Part shown: positions 40,032 to 49,892 of the stretch, piece by piece
How positions within the stretch are numbered: position 1 is the stretch's first letter
Layout: each line of letters starts with the position of its first letter
DNA from: Aurantiochytrium sp. KH105
Taxonomy: Eukaryota; Sar; Bigyra; Thraustochytrida; Thraustochytriidae
DNA: 64,000 nucleotides
Direction of reading: 5' to 3'
NCBI GenBank assembly: GCA_003116975.1
Contig: BGKB01000055.1
Coordinates: forward strand, 124,001 to 188,000
Notes under the pieces: model-generated
The model's input: the letters and a program-made list of their open reading frames with translations, nothing else
Told to the model about the DNA's origin: nothing
Database searches by the model: none
Translations under genes and position numbers: made by a program

Positions 40032-41439
40032 TCAAGAGAGCGTCAGGCTGGTCGCGCGGTCGCTGCCGTCGTCGTCGTCCTCCTCCTCGCTCCTATGCGA
40101 GGTCAAGGGTTCCTCCGATGGCTCAATGCGATGCAGGTCCTCGTGCGCTGCACTCCTGCTATCCTCGTTCGGGTGATGGTAGCGCGTAGAATGCAGCGTC
40201 TCCGCAGGATACGAGGGAGAACGGTGCATGTTCCCGTGCGCGCCGCCGTGCTCGTAATAGCTGTTGCGATACCCACCAAACGAATGCGGACGTTCCGTAA
40301 GGGCCACTCCAGCCGCTGGTGAGCCCGTGATGAGCTCGCTTGATCGCTCTGGGTCGTGGTCCCAGGCAAGCAGAGCCACGCCCACGGCCGTTGTCAAAAT
40401 ACCCACCGGCATGAGAATCTTGCTCTCCAGATCGAAACGATGAAACTCTTTGAAGAAGATGGCCGCGTACAGCGAACCGAGCACAATCATTGTTGCATTC
40501 ACAATCGGAACCACCACAAAGGCATTAAAGCGTGAAAGCGCTACATTCAGCATCGTCAGCTGGGCCAGCGCACAGAGCGAAGTCACCACAATCGCCACGG
40601 ACGGCACGAAACTATCAAAAATCGAACTGGAATGGGTCTCCACCGCCTCATCAAAGCTCTCGGCCATTGTCTTGGCGAAAACTTGCGTGCAGCTTCCCAC
40701 TGTTCCAACCAGTGCTGACGAGCACAAGCACTCGGCTCGAGCGTCCGAATGGAAAAACGCGATCGGGGCCAAGACCATCATGGCCAGCAAAATTATTGAC
40801 GTTGTCACGATAAAGGGCACCTCGCGAAACAAGTCCTCCAGCTCTTTCACCGTGAATGAAACCGTGTCGTGGTTACCTGACACAAGGACGACCGTTACGC
40901 CCACCAAAATGATAAAGGTGAATCCTACCTGGCGCGACGTGAACTCCTCGTGGTTCAGGATCCTTGCAAACCCAATGTTGAAGCAAATGTGCAGACCAGC
41001 AAATGGAATGGTCAAAGACTGCGCATTTCCGTTCATTTGTCGTTGTTGTTTAACGATTTACCACCCAACATTGCATCGTATCGCGTGCGTGCGTGCGTGC
41101 GTGAGTGAGTCAGCCAGTTAGCTCATGATCGAGGAAAAAGTAGATAGCTTCGCGTTGCAGATTTTAACTTACCGCATCCGCAAGGGTATAGGCCACAAGC
41201 GTCAAAACAGTATTAATCACGACCAGGCAGATCATTCCCGCCCACCATAATGGCCTACACACCAACGGCGTGGCCTTGTCTCCCTCCTCGACGGCAGATT
41301 CCTCAGTCGTGTAGCTGAGCTTGATGAGGTTATCGCCCAGCGACCCAAACAACGCAGCAAATATCGACAAGAGAACGCCTACCCACCAGAGGCTGTCCTC
41401 GTCGACGAGCGCCATCGCGACGCGTTCCCCTCGCGCCAC
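40032..41439 (-). CDS. NIPA-type magnesium transporter, two exons
   Basis: Exon 1 is 41173-41439 (89 codons), exon 2 is 40032-41018; together 417 residues. The intron (41019-41172, 154 bp) starts GTAAGT and ends GCGCAG, phase 0 on both sides, joining TLADA to SLTIPFAGLHICFN, which restores the family core where a Pro-rich helix is followed by FN. NIPA proteins are nine-helix members of the drug/metabolite transporter superfamily and move Mg2+. Visible: LLSIFAALFGSLGDNLIKLS in helix 1, then about eight more hydrophobic helices, including FNAFVVVPIVNATMIVLGSL typical of NIPA. The C-terminal 90 residues are hydrophilic and His/Ser/Glu-rich with an acidic DDDDGSD. The first ORF alone would end two codons into the intron. 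Subcellular site unknown. Confidence 0.87.
41019..41172 (-). other. Intron of the NIPA-type gene
   Basis: GTAAGT donor, CAG acceptor, 154 bp, phase 0. It contains a GTGC/GCAC tandem run (about 41085-41104). Confidence 0.85.
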
Positions 41440-41961
41440 GACGCGCGCGCCCTCCCGATAGGCCTGCCAAACGAGCTTTGCTCAGAGCGCTTTACTACTA
41501 TCGCTCGACCTCGGTCGAGGCGCAGCCGCCGACCTTCGCTGAGCAGATACTACAAGCAAGCGTACGGGTCACAAGCTAGTCGAGGCCCAGGGACACACGA
41601 GCGAGAACCTTGTCGGGGCCCGCGCGCACCGACGACGGAGACTCGCGCGCGGCAGCTCCACTCCTCGCGGGGTTGTGCCGCGCGCCCGATTGGGTCTGCT
41701 CCGTGCTACTCGAGTTTCTGCGAGAAGACGTCGCACCTTCACTCCAAGGCCTGCCAACGAAGGATTTTTTTTCCGTTCTCGACAAAGGACCTCACAGCAG
41801 TGCACCACGGTATACGTCTGGGCTACGTGTCGGTCATGGACACCAAAAGGCAAGAATGAGAGATCCATTCGCGTCGTTACAAAGCAAGCCATGCGCTTGT
41901 TGACCCGATCGACATAGCATTTTTCTTTGTTTATCAACATCCTTTCATTCTGATAGTTCGC
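41440..41961. promoter_or_regulatory. Spacer upstream of NIPA and downstream of the MIS12-like gene
   Basis: 522 bp between two genes in the same orientation. No independent gene is supported; a minus-strand ORF of 123 codons has no recognisable content. Confidence 0.4.
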
Positions 41962-43321
41962 TCATTTTTGCAGCGAGCTTTCTTGATCGCGATGTGAAGT
42001 CTGGCCATTGGAAAGATTGGCAAAAATACGCGAATTGAGCTGCTGAAGACCCTCGAGGTCGCTCTTACCACCCATACGGAGACCATCGCCACGCCGGCCT
42101 CCTTGATGGTCATCTCGTGCACTTCCCATCGTCGACAAAAGCTGCCGACCTTGGCGTACGGCAGGCTCGAGCGCCTTTGCCTGCGTCAAGAGCATGTCCA
42201 CTGTGACGTTTTTTCAATCTCATGTTAGTTTCCACGCATGCATTGCAAATGAGACTCAATGTTATGTCAAGTTCAACGTACCATCCTCCATCGCCATGCC
42301 CTCGAGCATGGAAGCGACATTTTCAAACTTTTGCGTCCCACGCCGGATACGGGCCTTCGATTCATTTAGTTCGTGCTTTACTTCGCACTTTTTCGCCGCA
42401 GTCTCCTCAAGCTTTTGCTCCAGCGCGGCCAGTTCCGCATCCAGTGCCGCCTCTTCGGAACTCACAGCCCAAGTCGAGCGCTTCGAATTTTCCGACTGTT
42501 AATGCACCAATGAGGAAAAGAACATCGTCAGTCAGTCGCCCAGTCAGCCATCTCAGCAGCGCCGCCGCATTGCGCGAAAAAAATCAAGAATTTCGACGCT
42601 TATCTTCGAATCGTGCAGTCTAGACATACCTTTTTGGCCTCTTCCTCAGCGACCCACTCTGGGACATCGAGAATGTTGCGACGAAGATACTCTTCAAATT
42701 TTGCAAAGTTTACATCTGCGACCTCTCGGTACTTTTTCTGCAGCTTGTTGATGCTTGCAACAACCTGTGTGTCATGTCACAAAACGAGAAGGAAAACGAA
42801 GGACAACAATCTAGACTGTGAGTGCTGTGATCCAACCAACGCAAAACAATTGTGTTTGTAAAATTGATGCAAACGTACGAGCTCTTTGGAGACGTCGCCT
42901 TTGGCTTTCTGATAGTCGGGTCGGCATTCATCGTTAGAATGTTGTGAGATCACGTTCGAAAACCGAATGAACTGTGTGGAATAGAAAGCAAAGGATAGTA
43001 AAACTTACTTTGAGCACGCTGGCTTCCATCACATCAAGACCGTCCGAGATGTAGTCGTCAATAGTATTACAGCCTTTGTTCGTCGTAAAGTCCATCATGG
43101 TAACAAGTTAGCAGCTACGTTCGTTCCCATGGGACTGTTAGGCGTGGCCAAAACGTACAATCATCAATGAACCTCGCGGGGTCCATTCCAAAAAAGGCCT
43201 CGACGCGCTCGTCCGCTGCACTCTTCGTCGTCCCGGCTCCCATCGACGACCTTCTGCGCGAAGAGGACCCTTGCTGCGTCGACGCCGCGCCCTCCGTGGA
43301 GACCTCCATGGGCTCGGCCAT
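41962..43321 (-). CDS. MIS12-like kinetochore protein, six exons
   Basis: Exons 43159-43321, 43009-43073, 42879-42971, 42630-42764, 42282-42495, 41962-42200 join in phase to 302 residues. Introns are 85, 37, 114, 134 and 81 bp, all GT-AG (donors GTACGT, GTAAGT, GTACGT, GTATGT, GTACGT). MIS12 is a subunit of the MIS12/MIND complex linking inner centromere proteins to the NDC80 complex. Support: the N-terminal FFGMDPARFIDD followed by TIDDYISDGLDVME resembles the MIS12 pattern of FG/NPQ-F-I then an acidic helix. A coiled coil (VVASINKLQKKYREVADVNF, then ALDAELAALEQKLEET) and a Gln/Arg-rich tail follow. The first acceptor (ACAAAG) lacks a pyrimidine tract but is the only one keeping frame. Start ATG at 43321 is inside a longer ORF; MAEPMEV looks like a natural start. 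The gene model is strong, the family call moderate. Confidence 0.62.
42972..43008 (-). other. 37-bp intron in the MIS12-like gene
   Basis: GTAAGT donor, pyrimidine-rich middle, CACACAG acceptor, phase 0, only 37 bp long. Confidence 0.75.
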
Positions 43322-43930
43322 TCTTCTAGCGCACAATCCAAACCTGTACGAACGTCTCGCCGAAAGACCACGCGCAAGCGACAGGCAGGCAAGCAGGCAG
43401 AGCGCGCAAACGGCCTTCCCGTCCTGCTCCCCTCGCAGCTTCGTCTGCACACGTGCGCCAAGAGCTTGCGCGCGCGCGCCAGGGTTCTGGGAGGTTGGTT
43501 GAGTTGTTTGCCGAGCGCGGCGGTTGTCCCAAAGTGGGCTAATTCGTATGTGGCCTAAAAACTATCCGTTGGCGAGGTGCGGACGCAGCTCTTTGTGCTC
43601 GTCGATTGAATGCCCGACTCGTTCGCTCGCTCAATATTGCGGAATGAATCAAAGACCAGAGGAGATGCTCAATGAGTCAGTCAGCAGTCATACAGATAGT
43701 GAATGGTCCTGCGAAAGAAGCGTGACTCGATTCGGATTTGGAAAAAGCGACGAACACCCTTTTCCCATAGCACAACCACGTCAAAGCAAATCAATTGTTG
43801 ACGCGGTCGTAGCGCTGCTACATTGCGACCGTGCGAGCGGACGGACGGGTGGGTGGACGGACGCGTAGCCAGGTAGGCGGGCAGGCAGACCGACAGACAG
43901 GCGGGCAAAGACCTACATTGCAAGTGCACG
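43322..43930. promoter_or_regulatory. Divergent spacer, MIS12-like / CFAP206
   Basis: 609 bp holding promoters of both genes. GGCGGGCAG/CAGG-type short repeats lie at about 43840-43910. No gene is supported. Confidence 0.4.
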
Positions 43931-46090
43931 ATGGACGATGTAGGCGCCATCGTGCAGGAGATCCTGGCCGTGTACGATGCCAGGTCCGAAGGCCAACAAG
44001 GCCCCGTCAGCGAAACCCTCGCAGCCTTCATGACCAAGACAACGGTGATGGAGCTCTCGGACGAGTTCCGACCGGATAAGATGCTCAACAATGAAGACCT
44101 TGACAAACTCGTTCAGGCGGTTGTCGATAGGCTCTGCAGCGACGCAGCCAGTGCACAAACCATTCGCATGCAGGTCGCCTTTGACGAAACCTTTCTCGAT
44201 ACCGAAAAGGAAATCGAAAACGACCGCGCCGAGTCGCGACAGCGCCTTGCGGGCCTCATGGGCAACATCGCAAGCGTCGAGGAAGCCGACTACGATACTG
44301 CCAAGGCTCTCTATCGGCAAATTTTCAACTACCTCGTCGTCGCTGCAGACGCCGACAGTGACATCAAGAGTCAGGCAGCTGCTCATCGAGAGATTGCCGC
44401 TGCCCTTGAATCCGTGTTTCCCCGCGCGGGCCTCACCACCTTTGTCACCATGCCTCTTGAAGACAAGAAGACCCACCTCGACGAACTGAAACGCATCGTA
44501 CAGGGCATTCGCCTCTTCAATCAGTCGCTTGGCAAGGGCGGTGCCGGGATCAAAGACCTTATCTCCATTGCGCGTCGTCGCCTCGACGAGCTTATTCGCG
44601 TCCTTGACAAGCAGCTCACTTCGCTCCAAGCTGCTTGCGACAAGTACAGTGCGGTTCTCGTCCACGTGCACCGCCTTCAAAACACTGGCGAGCCACTTCC
44701 GCCTAGCGAAATTGTGAAGAATTGGAAAGATGAGCACAACAATCGTCGCCAATTGCTGGCTTACATTTCGTGCTTGCTCGACGACGCAAACCACTCTGCC
44801 GACGTCATTGACAACCTCGAGGACAAGATGCAAGATATTTGCGCCCAATTGCAAGACCTTGTCGGCCAAAAGAGCACCTTGCCAAAAACGACGGTTTATC
44901 CTCTCTTTGACGAGCTCGGCGGCACCGTCTGGCCCGACATTGAGCACGAACTCGCCGTTATTCGCTCACGCAAGACCATCTGGGACTGCCTCCAAGCCTT
45001 TTACGAAACCTGTCCGGACACCATCGAGCCTAATTTCTTGCGTGCAGCGGCAGCCGCCCAGCCCGATGCCACCGACGAAGTGCCCAACTTTCACGACGGA
45101 GCTGAAGGTGCGGACGACGCTGCGTCAAATGCAGGCCTCTCGAGCCCCCACGCCCCGTCCCATGGATCACCACGCAATACGTCCATGACAAGAGCAGCGA
45201 CCGAAAAGGCCGTTCTAGCAAGTCAGATCGGGGATGGTACGCACATTGACGAGTCCAAAGAGGGCGGGGAGGAGGTCGAATCCAAAAGTCAAGATACAGG
45301 CCTGCTGGACTTCGGTGAGTCAAAGGCAGAGCATCACCGCTGCAAGCTCATTCCACCGTCTGCTCCCGGTTTTGGCGAACTCGTCCTTGGTCTGCAGGCA
45401 TTTTGCCCGTACACGATGGCACAGAGAAATGGTTTGCTCCTTCTTGGCGATGCACAGCTTGGCGTTGTCCAGTACAGGGAACAATACTATGTATTTCAAG
45501 ACAAGAGCGCACGAGACAACTTTATGGCGGAGCCTGTGCCAGTCTTGCAAGGTGTCATTGAGAAGGCGCGCGCGAGCCCAGAACTTATCCACCTCTTGCA
45601 GCTTGAGCAATACTTTCCTCAGGTTGCAATGGGTACTGTGCTGCGAACCTCGAAGGGTGCGCAGGGGCCTGCAGCGCGAAAGAAAAAGGTCAGCGTCGGA
45701 ACGTCGACTCCAGTTCACTTTACAGAAAAGCACATTGATCCCAACTACCATTGGAACGAGTGGGAGCTCCGTCGTCGCGCAATCAAGATTGTCAACCTGC
45801 GACACGCTCGTACGCAATCCGTACAGACTGTCTCATCGCACTTTCGACGTGAGAACGAGACGCAGGTCTACCCGCCTCGCGAGACAGCAACGCAGACAGG
45901 GGTCCAGCGCGGCACCAATCCGCCACGCCAGCATCAATATGTGGTCGGACTCCGTGGGCTTCGAAAGTCTCGCTTTGCAAGAGATCAGTATGATGTCGAT
46001 GTCGACAGCGAGGAGCGTCGCGAAGGCAAGGATGCTGAGGTTGACGAAAGGCCCTTTGTTGGCGTCGTACGACTCACATACGATCTGTAA
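43931..46090 (+). CDS. CFAP206: CFAP206, cilia- and flagella-associated protein
   Basis: 719 residues. CFAP206 is an axonemal protein at the base of radial spoke RS3 and the nearby dynein region and is needed for flagellar beating. The protein is predominantly helical from the start (MDDVGAIVQEILAVYDA), with family-like blocks such as VAFDETFLDTEKEI, LFNQSLGKGGAGI, and, after a Ser/Ala/Glu-rich insert (about 370-470), the C-terminal conserved part: GLQAFCPYTMAQRNGLLLLG, QYYVFQDKSARDNFM, and DPNYHWNEWELRRRAIKIVN near the end. Vertebrate proteins are about 620 residues (from memory); the extra length is mostly the insert and an acidic tail. It is good evidence that the organism makes motile flagella. 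The start at 43931 is the first ATG and gives the expected N-terminus. Confidence 0.87.
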   Translation: MDDVGAIVQEILAVYDARSEGQQGPVSETLAAFMTKTTVMELSDEFRPDKMLNNEDLDKLVQAVVDRLCSDAASAQTIRMQVAFDETFLDTEKEIENDRAESRQRLAGLMGNIASVEEADYDTAKALYRQIFNYLVVAADADSDIKSQAAAHREIAAALESVFPRAGLTTFVTMPLEDKKTHLDELKRIVQGIRLFNQSLGKGGAGIKDLISIARRRLDELIRVLDKQLTSLQAACDKYSAVLVHVHRLQNTGEPLPPSEIVKNWKDEHNNRRQLLAYISCLLDDANHSADVIDNLEDKMQDICAQLQDLVGQKSTLPKTTVYPLFDELGGTVWPDIEHELAVIRSRKTIWDCLQAFYETCPDTIEPNFLRAAAAAQPDATDEVPNFHDGAEGADDAASNAGLSSPHAPSHGSPRNTSMTRAATEKAVLASQIGDGTHIDESKEGGEEVESKSQDTGLLDFGESKAEHHRCKLIPPSAPGFGELVLGLQAFCPYTMAQRNGLLLLGDAQLGVVQYREQYYVFQDKSARDNFMAEPVPVLQGVIEKARASPELIHLLQLEQYFPQVAMGTVLRTSKGAQGPAARKKKVSVGTSTPVHFTEKHIDPNYHWNEWELRRRAIKIVNLRHARTQSVQTVSSHFRRENETQVYPPRETATQTGVQRGTNPPRQHQYVVGLRGLRKSRFARDQYDVDVDSEERREGKDAEVDERPFVGVVRLTYDL

Positions 46091-46364
46091 TAACAATATA
46101 AAAAATCACACCACGACATTTCCCTTGTGCTTGACGAGATGATTTATTTTTCCTGAACAAAAAGGCCGCGATACTGAGATCATGCATCCTCGGCGAACAA
46201 CAAGCTTGTTGGAATTAAAATTTGAAACGTCGTATGCCGTTGTATCTACGATCATTTCTAGTCTCAGCTAGACACCCAGAGTGACAAGCTTCCAGCTTGT
46301 ATGCATTGCAATAAGGCTACAGACATGATCCCTTCAGCCCCACCCGAAAAGCAAACAGATTGCC
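46091..46364. other. 3' spacer between CFAP206 and the glycosyltransferase
   Basis: 274 bp between convergent genes. A minus-strand AATAAA (46143-46148) lies 217 bp past the glycosyltransferase stop. Nothing else is seen. Confidence 0.4.
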
Positions 46365-47633
46365 TCAATTTGTTTTGGCGGCGGCCGTTTCTTTCAGCTC
46401 CACCCAGCGCGCAAAAAATTCTGTCGCACGCTGACTCTGACTGAACAACATTGCTTGCACAAAGTCTCGGTCTCGTGCAGATACAAGGTTTGCTTCGGCG
46501 CGATCAATACGCCCGCGCAAACTTTCGGCCATAGTTTCTCGCGAAAAGACGCCATTGAGATTTGCAAACCCGAGATCCCGTCCAGCAGCCCATGCGGCAG
46601 GATCTTCATGCAAGTTCACTGCATAGGAAACGAGTGATTCCGCGTCAGAGGCCAAGTGCTCCGCAGGTATCGACATGCTCTCGCCACCAACAGTCGTTGT
46701 AGCCACAGGGACACCGAGGCTCCATGCTTCGGTAATTTTTCCCTTGATACCTGCACCGAAACGAAGGGGCGCAAGACAGACACGATACTGAGAGAGAGTC
46801 CTCACATCGCGCAGATAGCCGTGCACGTGAAATCCTGCTTCTGGCTGATGGAGCTTGAGAACGGGCCCATCAACGTATGCGCCATAAATGTGCAAATTCG
46901 CGTGTGGAAGGCGACGACGGATCTCGGGCCAGAGGGTCTCTGCAAGCCAAAAGGTAGCGTCCCGGTTGGGCACATGGCGAAAGTTCCCAATCGTGTAAAA
47001 GTCCGATGTGTCTTCGAAACGCTGCTGCGAGGCCTGTTCGTCTCGGGCAAAACCTAGCAGCGGTGCAAGACCGAGCTTTCGTCGCGGAATGCCGTACGAT
47101 TCAGCACAAAGCTCGACTTCTTGGGCACTGACAAAGAGCCCCAGGTCCGATCGATGTAGAGCAGCGAGCTCACGTAGAAGCATGGGATCCGAGACTCCTG
47201 GTGTTGTGTCGACCACATTCTCGACCGAAGCTCCCGCGCTCTGTGCAGCCTGGCGCGCCCTTCGCAGGCTGTGCAAGTCTTGTGTATCGAGAACACGAAG
47301 TGCCTCTGGCAGCGTTTGTTGAACCTGCCACGAAAAGATTTCTTCCGTAACAAAAGTGTCAAAGACGACCACAGAAGGCTTGACAGTCTCAAGAGTTGCG
47401 CGAAAGGTCTCTGCGCGGTTTGCAGGGCACTCGACGACCTCGACGCCAAGCTTTTGTCGCAGGGCTTTGGAGTATTTTGCTTTTGGCTTAGAAATTGTAC
47501 CAAAGCTGACATTCTCCTTCCACACCTCCTTTGCTAACCGCATGAATTCCCAGCTGCGCACGCCCGCTGCGCTGCTGTCGGTCTCTGGCCATACGCGCGA
47601 CAAGAAGAGCCAACTTCTTCGTGGGGTTGACAT
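46365..47633 (-). CDS. GT4-like glycosyltransferase (group 1 fold)
   Basis: 422 residues from the ATG at 47633 (MSTPRRSWLFLSRVWPETDS); the frame extends to 47702 but that part is Arg-rich. GT-B glycosyltransferases of this type move a sugar from a nucleotide donor to glycans, lipids or proteins. The N-terminal Rossmann half starts LFLSRVWPETDSSAAGVRSW, the usual start with room for a G-rich loop. The C-terminal half has YTIGNFRHVPNRDATFWLAE, LHIYGAYVDGPVLKL, HGYLRDVRTLSQYRVCLAPL, and the GT4 donor-site block GAGIKGKITEAWSLGVPVAT with the family's Glu, followed by GGESM. This resembles bacterial group 1 transferases that lie in polysaccharide clusters. Neither a signal peptide nor a membrane anchor is seen, so it may be cytosolic. 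Donor and acceptor are unknown. Confidence 0.8.
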   Translation of the reverse strand: MSTPRRSWLFLSRVWPETDSSAAGVRSWEFMRLAKEVWKENVSFGTISKPKAKYSKALRQKLGVEVVECPANRAETFRATLETVKPSVVVFDTFVTEEIFSWQVQQTLPEALRVLDTQDLHSLRRARQAAQSAGASVENVVDTTPGVSDPMLLRELAALHRSDLGLFVSAQEVELCAESYGIPRRKLGLAPLLGFARDEQASQQRFEDTSDFYTIGNFRHVPNRDATFWLAETLWPEIRRRLPHANLHIYGAYVDGPVLKLHQPEAGFHVHGYLRDVRTLSQYRVCLAPLRFGAGIKGKITEAWSLGVPVATTTVGGESMSIPAEHLASDAESLVSYAVNLHEDPAAWAAGRDLGFANLNGVFSRETMAESLRGRIDRAEANLVSARDRDFVQAMLFSQSQRATEFFARWVELKETAAAKTN

Positions 47634-48101
47634 GGTGGGTGCTCCACGCAGACCACCACGCCACGAGCGACCTCGACGCTGCTCGAGTCGACGAGCGCGC
47701 AAAAGCAGAAACGATGTCTCGTCTCCGCGCCTCTTCAGGTCGCGCTAGCTAGTGTGCGATCGTCTAGCGCAAGAATCTGCCTTGGCATGGCCTGGCCTAA
47801 GCTGGCTCGCGCGAGCAAGCGGCTCAACGTGCCATCCAGCGGTCGCGAGATGTTTGGCTAAGAACGATACGGAGTACGATATCGCAGGCCCGCTCGCGTC
47901 TGCTTCATACATAGATTTCGTCAGAAGCAGCGAGCGGCCAGGTCGCCACTGCCGTACACGCTTTCAACAAGCAGAGCAGCACGCGTTGGCACGAGGAGAC
48001 CTCGCAAGGCGCACGGAAGCTCGGAGAACGATAGCCAGCGTCCCAAATTTGCCTTTTGGGCGGGCAGGAAAAGAAAGACTGCGAACAAGAAAGAGGAAGT
48101 C
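47634..48101. promoter_or_regulatory. Divergent spacer, glycosyltransferase / EF-hand gene
   Basis: 468 bp with both promoters. No gene is supported. Confidence 0.4.
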
Positions 48102-48795
48102 ATGGAAGAGATCGCAGAGCACGCGGTCCCCGTGGCTTACCGCTCAAAGCTGCGCGAGCTTTTCCATGCGCTAGATAAAAATCGCAATGGCTACCTTGTA
48201 AGTCTTCAAGTTCTACCAAGCCCCCGAACATTCGATTCGCGATCTCAGTCAGACTCACGCGCAAGATAACATGATACGACATGACAGCTTGTGCGCGAAG
48301 TGCAACTTCTTGGCTACGCTATCACGGGCAAGGTCCCATCGCATGCGGCGGCAACGTACGTTTCAAATGCAAAACAAAATCGAAGGCACAGGATTTTGAC
48401 TTCTCAGATTTTAAAATTCATCTTACTTTTGGTGACCCTCAAGTCGTGAGATGAAGCGTGTTTTGGCAGACTGCTCCGCTTTTCATCTACTAGAGACGCT
48501 TCCGTCCCGAGCGGACACATGGGGTGACGCAGGATACAAGGAATTGGAACCGGAAGCCTTGCGTCTGAGTTGGCCGCAATTCCTTCTCTTTAGCCGCAGT
48601 CTCGCGTCGTTGCCAGTTCCTCGATTCGTTCAAGTGATCGACACGTATCTGGTCAAGATTCAGCGCGCCGAGCCGAGAATCTCTATAGAAGACCTGCAGC
48701 GCCTTGGTCGCCTGCACGCTGATAAGCTACAAGGTCTGCATGGCATGGGCCGGTCTGCTCCTCCAAATTCTGCTCCCCCAAATCACATCCATTGA
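48102..48795 (+). CDS. EF-hand-like protein, three exons
   Basis: Exons 48102-48197, 48288-48355 and 48444-48795 join in phase to 171 residues. Intron 1 (90 bp) is GTAAGT...ACAG, intron 2 (88 bp) GTACGT...CAAG. The first exon ends inside an EF-hand: helix LRELFHAL, then loop DKNRNGYL with Asp, Asn and Asn at positions 1, 3 and 5 and Gly at 6, continuing after the splice with the exiting helix LVREVQLLGY. The acidic residue of position 12 falls in the EV of that helix. The rest is helical with SWPQFLLFSRSLASLP, which resembles a second, degenerate EF-hand-like helix. Single- or paired-EF proteins of this size sense Ca2+ and regulate a partner. An alternative acceptor at 48409 would cause an immediate stop. 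It is not an obvious centrin or calmodulin, which have four hands. Confidence 0.62.
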
Positions 48796-49079
48796 CCACT
48801 AATTTGTTCAGTCTTCGAAAACCCTTCTTCCATTGCGTAACTTTTGCTTTGCACGAAAGGATGCTGCAGTTTCCAACCTCTCGTTTTGCTGCCGCGTCAT
48901 GCTCAAGCGTCGCTCTTTTACGAATCTAGAACACACGCACACGAAGCTCGCCTTTTTCGTAGCATCCTGCCGGTCCTTAAGAAAGCCAAGGCATCAACCA
49001 TGAACCATGCATGATGTCTCCCCAGAATGAAGCTTCTGCAAAGTAAGCCAAAAAAGCAAGCGAGCAAGCAAGCACAGCA

Positions 49080-49113
<34 letters not shown>
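49080..49113. repeat. CCAG tetranucleotide microsatellite
   Basis: Eight CCAG units. Confidence 0.92.
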
Positions 49114-49419
49114 AAAGCTCCTCAACACAAGGAGCCGTGCGTCCCTTCGGCGGCACCGGGAAAAGGTCTCCGCGTTTTTCCCTCGGCCCGCGCCCCCCCC
49201 CGCGCCAGTGGCGGGTAAACCGGCGCGTAGTTTCCCCGGCGCCAGAACTCTCCCCGGCGCGGGGCCAAGTGGGCCAAGCGCGCGATACTCCACTTGCGGC
49301 GCGCATTCCGCACTTGCGCGCGGCGCTTGGGCGCGCGCGATAACCCACTTGCGGCGGGGGGCCCCGTTTCGCAGCGGCAGTCGCGAGCCCGAGCCAGCGA
49401 GCCCGAGCCAGCGAGCGAG

Positions 49420-49644
49420 NNNNNNNNNNNNNNNNNNNNNNNNNNNNNNNNNNNNNNNNNNNNNNNNNNNNNNNNNNNNNNNNNNNNNNNNNNNNNNNNN
49501 NNNNNNNNNNNNNNNNNNNNNNNNNNNNNNNNNNNNNNNNNNNNNNNNNNNNNNNNNNNNNNNNNNNNNNNNNNNNNNNNNNNNNNNNNNNNNNNNNNNN
49601 NNNNNNNNNNNNNNNNNNNNNNNNNNNNNNNNNNNNNNNNNNNN
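49420..49644. other. Assembly gap (225 N)
   Basis: A run of N bases whose left flank is a GAGCC/CAGCGA short tandem repeat, which suggests that a GC-rich repeat broke the assembly. The true length is unknown. Confidence 0.99.
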
Positions 49645-49892
49645 GCGCGGGTCGAGGCGGCGGCCAGGACCAACCACCTCGCGCACGGCGACCCCGCCTC
49701 GCTCAGCGCGGAGGAGGAGGCCGGCGTCGGCGTCGACGTCGACGGCGCCTTCTTCGGCGGCGGAGCGAGCTGCTGGAGACAGACCTCGACTCTCTCGTTG
49801 GTTCGTTCGATCGTGTGCACGTTCGTAGGATTGCACGTACGGAGAGCGGGTCGTGAGGCGCGAGCGCCGGCGAGAAGCTCGAGCGACGCAGC

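Larger units (their letters stand above)
48796..49892. other. Spacer with assembly gap, upstream of RRP6
   Basis: It contains a CCAG array, an extremely GC-rich stretch (49140-49420) ending in tandem GAGCCCGAGCCAGC units, then 225 N bases, and the RRP6 promoter. The ORFs that run through the N bases are artefacts. Confidence 0.6.

Noticed and set aside
43913-44947. Minus-strand ORF of 344 codons
   Set aside because: It is antisense to CFAP206 and contains no recognisable family.
48408-48450. Alternative acceptor at 48409 in the EF-hand gene
   Set aside because: It has a better pyrimidine tract but gives a stop two codons later; the acceptor at 48443 keeps a 117-codon frame.
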